Shown: in pieces, positions 6,120-12,199 of the stretch
Layout of the letters: each line of letters starts with the position of its first letter
How positions within the stretch are numbered: position 1 is the first letter of the stretch
NCBI GenBank assembly: GCA_011041895.1
Contig: DRAE01000027.1
Location: forward strand, 1 to 12,199
DNA: 12,199 bases
Direction: 5' to 3'
From: Candidatus Bathyarchaeota archaeon
GTDB lineage: Archaea; Thermoproteota; DRAE01
Notes under the pieces: model-generated
The model's database searches: none
What the model was told of the DNA's origin: nothing
The model's input: only the letters and a program-made list of their open reading frames with translations
Made by a program: the position numbers and the translations under genes

Positions 6120-7785
6120 ATTTTACATCCCTTAGAAATGCTTTCTCAATTTTCTCAACAGTATCAACATCCTCAAGCGATAGGTCGGGCCTAATTCTCA
6201 CGATTCTAGGGAATCTCAAAGCATATCCGAGAGGATACTTAGGTGAAATCTGAATCTCACTTGCAGCTACGTCAACTACTATCTTAGGCTTGACATATAT
6301 ACGATTTCCACTCTCGTAAAGGGCGATCTCCTTCAATCTCTTTGTCATGTAAGCGATTTCACGATCCTTCAAACCAGTATATGCCTTCCCAACTGGGATA
6401 AGCTTCTCCCTATTCCTATCCCATGCAGCGAAGACATAGTCACTTAAAAGCCCAGCCCTCTTGCCATGGCCATACTCGGCAGCTATTATGACGAGGGTGA
6501 ACTCGTGGATGTGTCTGCCAATTTCTCCCTTGTATTTAAACCATAATCTCTCCCGCCTACCTGGAACATATGGTGAATCAATGGCCTTTATCAGGACCCC
6601 CTCAAACCCTCTTTTTGTACAGTTCTCAAAGATTTCAGTGCACTCCTCCTCGGAAGATGGAAACTTTCTCTCAGCTATTTCAATAACGTTCCATGCACCC
6701 TTCAGTACTTTCTCCAAGACTTTAACTCTTGAAATATATGGTTCATCTATTAGATCTCTCCCTCCAACTTTCAAAATGTCAAAGGCAAAAAGTTTCACGG
6801 GATAAGTCTCTAACAGTTCATCGCTTAAAGTCTTTCGTCTGAGCCTTCTAACTAGGTACTGGAAGGGCATTGGCCCATTCTTCCAGCATACAATTTCCCC
6901 ATCAACTATAAATTCTCCCTCAATGTCTACAATTTCTCTAACAACCTCTGGAAGACTATCGGTTATATCCTCCATTCTCCTAGAAAATATCTTCACTTTG
7001 TCCCCAAGCTTGTGCACTTGCACTCTAGCTCCATCATACTTGCATTCTACGGCAACTCTCCCACTATGATATCTCCAAGCTTCAGCTATGCTCTCAGCCT
7101 GTTCAGCTAACATGAATCTAACGGGTCTGAAAAACTCTATTTTAACGTCTTCAATTTTCGGGGGCTTAAGCTTTGAAAGTTTAGCCACATACCCTATATC
7201 GCTTAAAAGCATGTTTGCCTTTCTAATTTTCTTGACGTCAATGTCAAATGCCCTAGCTATGGCATGCTCGAGAAGGCCTTCATTGAAGCCACATCTAAGC
7301 TCACCCAGTAACAGCCTACATATATACTTTGCCTCGATAGGCGACGCTCTTACAAGCATGTGCTCTACAAGCTTAACTCTTCCCTGGAAGCTTCCCTCGC
7401 CACTAATACCAGCTATTTTTTCAAGAATCTCATGGACTTCGAGAACTGTTAAAGGCTTCACTGGGGAGAGAAGCGTAGGCTTACGCTTTTCCAGAATGGC
7501 CTCTACAACGCTTCCAGTATCGCCGTATCTCTTAAACAGCTTAACTATTTCACCTGAATCGACTCCAGTTACGTTAACTGCGGCTTTCAAAACAGTCCTC
7601 CATCCAACATTAAGCTCTTTTCCACTCCACTCTGGAAAAGGTTTACCTATCACAAACCTACTGACGACATCAATTTCCTCTGGAGCAGCTCTTCTAAGGA
7701 GATCTCCTATAATTTCAACTTTCTTATTTATACTTTGCTCAAGCGAGATTCTCTCAAGGGTTTCAGCGACATCCTTAAACAGCAT
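6103..7785 (-). CDS. lig: ATP-dependent DNA ligase, archaeal type
   Basis: This 560-residue enzyme seals nicks, joining Okazaki fragments and finishing repair. Domains in order: N-terminal helical DNA-binding domain (about 1-215) with GELRCGFNEGLLEHAIA (161-177); adenylation domain with motif I ECKYDGARVQVH at 247-258, where K249 forms the AMP adduct; FSRRMEDIT (267-275, motif Ia region); VDGEIV (294-299); FAFDIL (333-338, motif III); GFEGVLIK (393-400, motif IV); WFKYK (415-419, motif V); then an OB domain with YGHGKRAG and ALRFPRIVRIRPD (522-534, motif VI region). Length is typical. In place of the frequent DTLDLVVVGA the sequence reads HEFTLVIIAA (427-436), a mild divergence. It diverges from deoC across 42 bp; no Shine-Dalgarno precedes ATG 7785, and AAATTATT at 7811-7818 is correctly placed for a leaderless promoter. 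Confidence 0.97.
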   Translation of the reverse strand: MLFKDVAETLERISLEQSINKKVEIIGDLLRRAAPEEIDVVSRFVIGKPFPEWSGKELNVGWRTVLKAAVNVTGVDSGEIVKLFKRYGDTGSVVEAILEKRKPTLLSPVKPLTVLEVHEILEKIAGISGEGSFQGRVKLVEHMLVRASPIEAKYICRLLLGELRCGFNEGLLEHAIARAFDIDVKKIRKANMLLSDIGYVAKLSKLKPPKIEDVKIEFFRPVRFMLAEQAESIAEAWRYHSGRVAVECKYDGARVQVHKLGDKVKIFSRRMEDITDSLPEVVREIVDIEGEFIVDGEIVCWKNGPMPFQYLVRRLRRKTLSDELLETYPVKLFAFDILKVGGRDLIDEPYISRVKVLEKVLKGAWNVIEIAERKFPSSEEECTEIFENCTKRGFEGVLIKAIDSPYVPGRRERLWFKYKGEIGRHIHEFTLVIIAAEYGHGKRAGLLSDYVFAAWDRNREKLIPVGKAYTGLKDREIAYMTKRLKEIALYESGNRIYVKPKIVVDVAASEIQISPKYPLGYALRFPRIVRIRPDLSLEDVDTVEKIEKAFLRDVKFKSVS

Positions 7786-7827
7786 CCTAACAATTAATAG
7801 CTTAAAAGGTAAATTATTGATATAGCC
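7786..7827. promoter_or_regulatory. Shared divergent promoter of ligase and deoC
   Basis: This 42-bp gap has CTTAAAAGG at 7801-7809, about 24 bp before the deoC ATG, and AAATTATT at 7811-7818, about 29 bp upstream of the ligase ATG on the other strand. Neither start codon has a Shine-Dalgarno sequence, so both transcripts are probably leaderless and the two preinitiation complexes would compete for the same DNA. Confidence 0.45.
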
Positions 7828-8508
7828 ATGATATCTCCACAGGAGCTGGCCTCTAAAATCGACTTAACTCTTTTAAAGCCAAATGCAAGGAGAGAGGATA
7901 TTAGGAAGCTATGCGAGAACGCTGTAAAATATGGCTTCTACGCTGTATGCGTCAATCCATGCCATGTAAAGTTTGTCTCTGAGCTGCTCAAGGATGCTGG
8001 AGTCAAAGTATGCACTGTTATAGGTTTTCCGCTTGGGGCAAATACTGTTGAAACAAAGGTTTTCGAGGCTAGGCAGGCAGTTGAGAATGGAGCTGATGAA
8101 ATAGATGTTGTGGCAAACATTGGAGCAATAAAAGATGGAGACTTCGAGTACATTGAAAATGAGATACGCAAGATAGTGGCTGAAGTCAAGGAATTGAAGC
8201 CTAATACTATCGTCAAGGTGATCATTGAAACAGCGTATCTAACGGATGAGGAGAAGGTTAAAGTCTGCAAAGCCCTTATAAAGGCTGGAGCTGACTTTGT
8301 AAAGACATCCACTGGATTCGCCGAGAAAGGAGCTACCATAGAGGATGTAAAACTGTTAAAGGAGGCGGGGGAAGGTAAGTTAAAAGTGAAGGCTGCCGGA
8401 GGGATCCGAACCCTAGAGTTTGCAGTTGAGCTGTTGAAAGCTGGAGCTGATAGACTTGGAGCTAGCAGAGGCGTGGAAATAGTTGAGGAGGCAATCAAAA
8501 GGGTCTAG
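7828..8508 (+). CDS. deoC: Deoxyribose-phosphate aldolase DeoC
   Basis: DeoC splits 2-deoxyribose 5-phosphate into glyceraldehyde 3-phosphate and acetaldehyde, ending deoxynucleoside breakdown; the reaction is reversible. The 226-residue TIM barrel shows all family blocks: IDLTLLKP (11-18), VCVNPCHV (40-47), VCTVIGFPLGANT (61-73), GADEIDVVANIGA (88-100) with D93, VKVIIET (129-135), the Schiff-base lysine K159 in FVKTSTGF (157-164), and K188 in VKAAGGIRT (187-195), which tunes it. GASRGVEIV (211-219) closes the phosphate site. Length is normal for the short archaeal and bacterial form. ATG 7828 gives the expected N-terminus. Its stop overlaps the rhomboid stop at the palindrome CTAG. Together with thyX it suggests local deoxynucleotide metabolism genes, but they are not in one operon. 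Confidence 0.97.
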   Translation: MISPQELASKIDLTLLKPNARREDIRKLCENAVKYGFYAVCVNPCHVKFVSELLKDAGVKVCTVIGFPLGANTVETKVFEARQAVENGADEIDVVANIGAIKDGDFEYIENEIRKIVAEVKELKPNTIVKVIIETAYLTDEEKVKVCKALIKAGADFVKTSTGFAEKGATIEDVKLLKEAGEGKLKVKAAGGIRTLEFAVELLKAGADRLGASRGVEIVEEAIKRV

Positions 8509-9152
8509 TAGTAATAGTGATATGCAATAACAACTGGTCTAATAAACCTCTTTCTAGCATGGTATCCGTATAGAAGCCCTGTAAGCAAGCCTCCTAGATG
8601 AGCTAGAATATTCACTCCAGGCATGATGCTGTTTATCAGGAATATCAAAAATGCCCACATGAGAGCCTGCACTGTAGTAGCATATGAGTAGCCAACTGAT
8701 AAAATTACGAGGGCTCCAAAGACTCCAAATATAGCTCCAGAAGCACCAGCTGAGATTATTGGTGCGTATGGCCCCCATAGAAGAGTGAAAAGGTTTCCAA
8801 CTACTCCAGCGACGATGTAAAGTAGCAGAAACCTTCTCCTACCTATAAGCTTCTCAAGTCTAATGCCTAGAATGAAGAGGAAAAACATGTTGAAAAAGAG
8901 ATGAAGTATTCCGAAATGTAGGAACATTGACGTAAGCAACTGCCAAATCCACCCCTTTACAAGAACATAATAGTTTGAAAGCGCAAATAAACGCACAAAC
9001 CAGTTTACTCTAATGTAGATCACCGACATTGAGGTAATGCACTCAATCACGAAGATAATGACATTTAGAACTATCAAGTGCACTGTTGCTGGAAGCTGGC
9101 TTAGCCTTCTCATGTGCATTCTAAGCTTCAAGTATATAAGGTACAAATCCAT
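8505..9152 (-). CDS. Rhomboid family intramembrane serine protease
   Basis: The 215-residue protein has six membrane helices and the rhomboid catalytic dyad: S138 in GASGAIFG (136-143) and H185 in NILAHLGGLLTG (181-192). The helix 2 motif H-x4-H-x3-N is present as HFGILHLFFN (79-88). NMFFLFILGIRLEKLIGRRR (88-107) also matches the family. Such proteases cut substrates within or beside the membrane; archaeal substrates are largely unknown. The start is uncertain. ATG 9152 is the longest choice, but TATATA at 9133-9138 lies inside the first codons on this strand and would place transcription start near 9109, beyond the alternative ATGs 9119 and 9113 (residues 12 and 14), so either the box is not used or a shorter protein is made. 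All choices keep the six helices. Confidence 0.93.
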   Translation of the reverse strand: MDLYLIYLKLRMHMRRLSQLPATVHLIVLNVIIFVIECITSMSVIYIRVNWFVRLFALSNYYVLVKGWIWQLLTSMFLHFGILHLFFNMFFLFILGIRLEKLIGRRRFLLLYIVAGVVGNLFTLLWGPYAPIISAGASGAIFGVFGALVILSVGYSYATTVQALMWAFLIFLINSIMPGVNILAHLGGLLTGLLYGYHARKRFIRPVVIAYHYYY

Positions 9153-9188
9153 ACCTTAAACCCCTCTATCACCAATACTCTGTACAAA

Positions 9189-9221
9189 ATTTATATACTT
9201 TTTAGAAATTGTCTAATTTTG
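9189..9221 (+). promoter_or_regulatory. Metal operon promoter: TATA box with overlapping palindromic operator candidate
   Basis: TTATATA at 9191-9197, in a TTTATATACTTTTT context, is centred 27-28 bp upstream of ATG 9222, the canonical spacing for a leaderless archaeal transcript. Directly downstream, TTAGA-AATTG-TCTAA at 9202-9216 is an inverted repeat with perfect 5-bp arms and one mismatched inner pair. Its TTAG...CTAA ends resemble DtxR-family boxes. Between TATA box and start codon it could block TFB or RNA polymerase, the usual position for autorepression. Binding is inferred. Confidence 0.65.
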
Positions 9222-9638
9222 ATGAGGGTCTCATTTACGGAGTCAATATATCTCACGGAAATCTACAGGTTAAACGAAACTGGTCAGAAGAGAATAATCA
9301 AAACTTTATCAGATAAGTTCAAGGTTAGGCCAGCAACAGTTGAAACAATACTTAAAAGACTTATCGAAAAGGGGATGATGCTGAAGCTTTCAAGGGGAAG
9401 ATTTCACTTGACAGATAAGGGATTGAACGAAGCCTCTAAGCTTATAGCAAAGCATAGAATTCTCGAGTGTATGCTGGTAAATATATTAGGCCTCCCCTTG
9501 GAGAAGGCTTGCTGTGAAGCCTCCAAGATAGCCTATCACCTGTCAACTGAAACAGCTCTTAAAATGCATGATTTTCTAGGTAATCCAACAAAGTGCCCAT
9601 GTGGTAGAAGGATTCCATTGGAGGCATTGGAGAAGTGA
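9222..9638 (+). CDS. DtxR/MntR-family metal-dependent transcriptional regulator, atypical metal sites
   Basis: This 138-residue repressor has an N-terminal winged helix (about 5-63: SIYLTEIYRLNE, then recognition region VRPATVETILKRLIEKGMM, wing, LTDKG) and a helical dimerisation/metal domain (70-138) with AKHRILECMLVNILGL (76-91) and the family tail CPCGRRIP (125-132, usually CPHGxPIP). There is no SH3-like third domain, as in MntR. By eye alignment H78 and E82 of the ancillary site remain, but the primary ligands are replaced: I9 and T12 for MntR D8 and E11; S101, A104 and Y105 for E99, E102 and H103. C97, C98, C125 and C127 are possible new ligands. ATG 9222 is chosen because the TATA box lies 27 bp upstream; an in-frame ATG at 9114 would place that promoter inside the gene. 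It heads the transporter operon it probably controls. Confidence 0.88.
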   Translation: MRVSFTESIYLTEIYRLNETGQKRIIKTLSDKFKVRPATVETILKRLIEKGMMLKLSRGRFHLTDKGLNEASKLIAKHRILECMLVNILGLPLEKACCEASKIAYHLSTETALKMHDFLGNPTKCPCGRRIPLEALEK

Positions 9639-10618
9639 GGCCAGGGACACTTCCTCTAATGTTAACATTGATTCTTGCCCTAGCTATATTCAGTAACGAT
9701 GCATATGCAATAGATAAAGAATATCAAATAGTGACATCCATAAATATATGGTCCAATATAATCAACATGCTAACTTCTCCACATGAAATCGCTAGACCCC
9801 TACTAACTGGAATGGAGACTCCACACACCTTCTCCCTCAAGCCTGAGCATATTCAAGCAGTTAAACATGCCTCAATGATAATCTATACAAGCGACAGAAT
9901 CGAGCCATTTATGAAGGAAATTCTCTCAAGTGTAAACCTTGAAAATAAGACCGTGGTAAAAGTAGTTGATCTACCGAATATAACAATCGTGAATGACAAT
10001 CCTCATATATGGATGAATCCACTAAATGTCAAAATCTTTATAGAGTATGTCTCAGAGCTAATCTCCGAAAGATTTCCACATTTATCGGAGACAATAGCCA
10101 AAAATCGTATTACCCTCCTAGAGCAGATAGATAATTTAATGTCATACATTAACTCAGTTTCTCAAGATCTGGAGGATATCCCAGTAATAGTTTCAATACC
10201 CTGCATAGAGCCGCTGGTTCTCCAGCTTAAGCTCAGAATAGTCAAGATAGTAGTTGAAGACCCTGAGAGAAGCCCATCGCTAAAGGAGATTCTTGAGATA
10301 AATGAGCTGATAAAAGAGTACAATGTTACTTCGATCATAGACGTCATTCAATTGAACTCCCCTGTCATAGAAAAAATAGTGTCCATGAACAATCTTAAGA
10401 GAGCATATACGTCGCCGCTTCTCATTTCATCAAAAGGATTGGACAACTACTTTAAACTAATGAGATATAACATAGCTGCTATACACTATGCTATCTTCTC
10501 CCCCATGGAAAATACAAGTGAAATTGAATGCGGCTACTCTCTGGCATTGATATTCTCCATTCTAGCCATTGCAATGACATCATTTCTAATGATAGTGCTC
10601 TACTGGAGATCAAGATGA
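9635..10618 (+). CDS. Metal ABC transporter substrate-binding protein, ZnuA/TroA-type (cluster A-I), membrane-anchored
   Basis: This 327-residue receptor presents metal to the ABC importer encoded next. It starts at GTG 9635 in the overlap GTGA with the repressor stop, a sign of coupled translation; ATG 9659 (residue 9) is an alternative. A signal peptide covers about 5-25 with a plausible cut after AYA (23-25). Family marks are METPHTFSLKPEHI (60-73) with H64, PHIWMNP (123-129) with H124, the long central helix (about 131-180), SPSLKEILEINELIKEY (213-229), and GLDNYFKLMRYNI (268-280). By eye alignment the third ligand (His/Glu) is P189, beside C190, and the fourth (Asp) is S260, so only two of four usual ligands remain. 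A C-terminal helix (301-323) followed by WRSR anchors the protein outside the cell. Zinc, manganese and iron are all possible; the altered site may mean another ligand. Confidence 0.85.
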   Translation: MRPGTLPLMLTLILALAIFSNDAYAIDKEYQIVTSINIWSNIINMLTSPHEIARPLLTGMETPHTFSLKPEHIQAVKHASMIIYTSDRIEPFMKEILSSVNLENKTVVKVVDLPNITIVNDNPHIWMNPLNVKIFIEYVSELISERFPHLSETIAKNRITLLEQIDNLMSYINSVSQDLEDIPVIVSIPCIEPLVLQLKLRIVKIVVEDPERSPSLKEILEINELIKEYNVTSIIDVIQLNSPVIEKIVSMNNLKRAYTSPLLISSKGLDNYFKLMRYNIAAIHYAIFSPMENTSEIECGYSLALIFSILAIAMTSFLMIVLYWRSR

Positions 10619-11397
10619 TGAAGTATGCAGTTGAATTTGATAAAGTTACGGTTGCTTACGAGGATCGGATAGCTTTACTAGATGTAAGCTTTAAAATCCC
10701 ATGCAACAAGTTTACATGCATTCTAGGTCCAAACGGAGCTGGTAAAACAACTCTTTTAAAGACTGTTCTCGGCCTCGTTGAACCAGTTACTGGAAGCGTG
10801 AAGGTGTTTGGAAAAGAAGTTGCTACTCATAAATCCGAGATACGTAAACTCATAGGATATGTTCCACAGAAGGATGTAATGGATCTATCGATTCCAGTAA
10901 CTGTTAAGGACGTTGTCTCAATGGGCCTCTATGGAAGATATAGCCTAATGCTGATAAGTAGACGAAAGATAATGGAGAAAGTTTCAAAGGCTTTAAAGAT
11001 AGTCGGTCTCAGTAACTTACTTGAAACTCCATTTTCACATCTTTCAGGAGGTCAGCAGCAAAGGGTGCTAATTGCAAGAGCTCTTGTAAAATCTCCGAGA
11101 ATGTTGATCTTAGATGAACCCTTCTCCGGAATTGATGTCGCTTCAAGGGATGTGATAATCAAAGTTTTAAAGGAGTTTGTTGATAAAGGGGGCACTGTCA
11201 TAATGTCCACGCATGACATAAACCCTGTCCTAGACTATGCAGATTACATTATGCTCCTGAATAAAAGTGTGATCACCTTTGGACCCAAGGAGGAGGTTAT
11301 GAATGAGGAAAGTCTCTCCAGGCTCTATGGTTTAAAAACAAGGTTCATCTCTCTAAATGGTAGGAAATACGTTTTCATAGGTGATGAAAGTGCTTGA
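10615..11397 (+). CDS. Metal ABC transporter ATP-binding protein, ZnuC/MntB-type
   Basis: This is the 260-residue ATPase that powers the importer on the cytoplasmic side. All ABC motifs are intact: Walker A GPNGAGKTT (39-47), Q-loop VPQ, signature LSGGQQQR, Walker B MLILDEP with the catalytic glutamate, D-loop SGID, and H-loop STHD. The region between Q-loop and signature (SIPVTVKDVVSMGLYGR) is typical of the zinc/manganese/iron chelate subfamily. I chose ATG 10615, which overlaps the receptor stop as ATGA and follows GGAGATC (10605-10611); the adjacent ATG 10618 is equally possible. The frame is open further upstream, but that lies inside the receptor gene and lacks homology. It overlaps the permease start by 14 bases, so the three transporter genes are tightly coupled. 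Confidence 0.93.
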   Translation: MMKYAVEFDKVTVAYEDRIALLDVSFKIPCNKFTCILGPNGAGKTTLLKTVLGLVEPVTGSVKVFGKEVATHKSEIRKLIGYVPQKDVMDLSIPVTVKDVVSMGLYGRYSLMLISRRKIMEKVSKALKIVGLSNLLETPFSHLSGGQQQRVLIARALVKSPRMLILDEPFSGIDVASRDVIIKVLKEFVDKGGTVIMSTHDINPVLDYADYIMLLNKSVITFGPKEEVMNEESLSRLYGLKTRFISLNGRKYVFIGDESA

Positions 11398-12199
11398 CCC
11401 ATATCTGATTCAAGTATTCATGTCGGCAGTACTTGCAAGTGTAATATGCTCAATAATTGGAGTATTCATCGTGTTAAGAGGTCTATCGTTTGTGGGCGCC
11501 GGATCAGCGCATGCATCGCTTGCAGGGGCTTCACTGGCGCTCTTCCTAGGCTTGGTAAATCAACCACTTGCAACCATTCTCCTGGCAATGGCATTTGCAA
11601 TTTCAATGGCTCTCTTTACAGCATATCTATCTGATAGAGGCGTTAAAATGGATGTAGCTGTTGGAGTAGTTTTTGCTCTCTACATGGCCTTAGCCGTCAT
11701 AATCATTGGTATGATACGAGAGTATTCATCCACGGTCTGGGGATATGTTTTCGGGGACATACTCGGGGTATCCAGTATAGAATTGATGGCTCTCTCAGTT
11801 ACAGCAATTGCCGTAATGTTGATCATAGGCCTTTTCTTTGATGCATTTAAGTTCATAACATTTGACCCAGAGGGCGCTGAAGCCTGTGGACTACCATATA
11901 AAACGTTAAACTATGTCATGCTTGTACTCATAGCGGTCGTTACATCAGTGAGCCTTAAATGCATTGGAGCAATTCTTGTGTTCACACTCATAGTCACTCC
12001 AGCTCTCTCAGCTCATCAATTTACCCACAAAATGGAGAATATGGTGATATTATCCGTGATCGCCGCAGTATTCTCATCTATAACTGGTCTCGTTATATCG
12101 TTTGTATTCAACATTTCAGCAAGTGCATCCATTGTCTTAGTATCCTCAACTGTCTGCATGGCCTCAATTGCCCTGTCACCGAAAAGGAAACTGTGCAAG
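11384..12199 (+). CDS. Metal ABC transporter permease, ZnuB/MntC-type (ABC-3), cut by the window edge
   Basis: From ATG 11384 the frame stays open for 272 codons to the right edge with no stop; ZnuB proteins are about 260-290 residues, so little is missing. The protein is almost wholly hydrophobic, with seven to nine helices. ABC-3 marks are FIVLRGLSFVGAGSAHASLA (residues 28-47, the conserved His and Gly/Ala-rich block), VGVVFALYMALAVIIIG, WGYVFGDILGVS near 119-130 (family: L-x-G-x-I-L), FDPEGAEACGLPYKTLNY around 159-176 (coupling helix region) and GAILVFTLIVTPALSAH, the usual G-x-L-L-V-x-A-L-L-x-x-P-A segment. It forms the membrane channel for the receptor and ATPase encoded before it. GTG 11381 is an alternative start. 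A further gene of the operon could follow beyond the edge. Confidence 0.9.
   Translation, partial: MKVLDPYLIQVFMSAVLASVICSIIGVFIVLRGLSFVGAGSAHASLAGASLALFLGLVNQPLATILLAMAFAISMALFTAYLSDRGVKMDVAVGVVFALYMALAVIIIGMIREYSSTVWGYVFGDILGVSSIELMALSVTAIAVMLIIGLFFDAFKFITFDPEGAEACGLPYKTLNYVMLVLIAVVTSVSLKCIGAILVFTLIVTPALSAHQFTHKMENMVILSVIAAVFSSITGLVISFVFNISASASIVLVSSTVCMASIALSPKRKLCK

Noticed and set aside
7088..7825. A 245-codon open frame on the plus strand opposite the ligase gene
   Set aside because: It is antisense to a fully motif-supported DNA ligase, is serine/leucine-rich without any family pattern, and is a by-product of the ligase codon use.
7938..8498. A 186-codon open frame on the minus strand opposite deoC
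   Set aside because: It mirrors deoC codons, has low-complexity Ser/Thr/Ala composition and no recognisable motif.
9114..9221. Upstream extension of the DtxR/MntR-family gene to ATG 9114
   Set aside because: The added 36 residues match nothing in the family, and the TATA box and palindrome at 9191-9216 would lie within the gene; ATG 9222 fits a leaderless start.
10528..10614. Upstream extension of the ABC ATPase frame into the receptor gene
   Set aside because: The extra 29 residues lie within the receptor's coding C-terminal helix and precede the normal ATPase N-terminus; ATG 10615 has a Shine-Dalgarno site and an ATGA overlap.
11446..11634. Short open frame within the permease gene, as a sign of a frameshift
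   Set aside because: The permease frame from 11384 is continuous to the edge with ABC-3 motifs throughout, so no frameshift is needed.
1..12199. tRNA, rRNA, CRISPR repeats, transposase or integrase, and att-like repeats
   Set aside because: Reading both strands I found no cloverleaf, regular repeat-spacer array, transposase motif or long direct or inverted repeats, and the gaps are too small to hold them.

Overview
The window looks like chromosomal DNA from an archaeon, probably a thermophile of the TACK group or a relative; the exact lineage cannot be read from this stretch. Pointers are an F420 biosynthesis gene (cofE), an archaeal ATP-dependent DNA ligase, a HEMK2/Mtq2-like methyltransferase, a DUF47 PhoU-like protein, a flavin-dependent thymidylate synthase, heavy use of AGA/AGG and ATA codons, A+T-rich DNA, and TATA-like boxes about 27 bp upstream of start codons with no leader. 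I see no mobile element, CRISPR array, rRNA or tRNA, and no gap above 100 bases.

Layout. Positions 1-9152 carry eleven genes (including the left-edge fragment): cofE(-, cut by the left edge), PiT-type transporter(+), DUF47(-), small membrane protein(+), methyltransferase(-), thyX(+), GT-C-like membrane protein(+), DNA ligase(-), deoC(+), rhomboid protease(-). Strands alternate almost gene by gene. Divergent pairs share promoter gaps of 15-69 bp, and convergent pairs touch or overlap at their stop codons. Functions are housekeeping: cofactor synthesis, phosphate handling, thymidylate synthesis and deoxyribose-phosphate breakdown, DNA ligation, a probable release-factor methylase, membrane proteolysis and membrane glycosyl transfer.

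Positions 9222-12199 form a real operon: a DtxR/MntR-family repressor, a cluster A-I (ZnuA/TroA-type) binding protein, its ABC ATPase and its permease, the last cut by the right edge. The genes overlap by 4, 4 and 14 bases. A good TATA box lies 27 bp before the repressor start, and a near-perfect 15-bp palindrome sits between the TATA box and the start codon, the expected place for an autoregulatory operator.

The most unusual content is in that operon. By eye alignment, the repressor has lost the classical metal ligands of MntR/DtxR and gained cysteines, while the binding protein keeps only two of the four usual metal ligands and is held in the membrane at its C-terminus. Sensor and receptor may have shifted together to a different metal or ligand. 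Secondary points are a PiT transporter with degenerate signature motifs in its N-terminal half only, an insertion in CofE, and interlocked divergent promoters.
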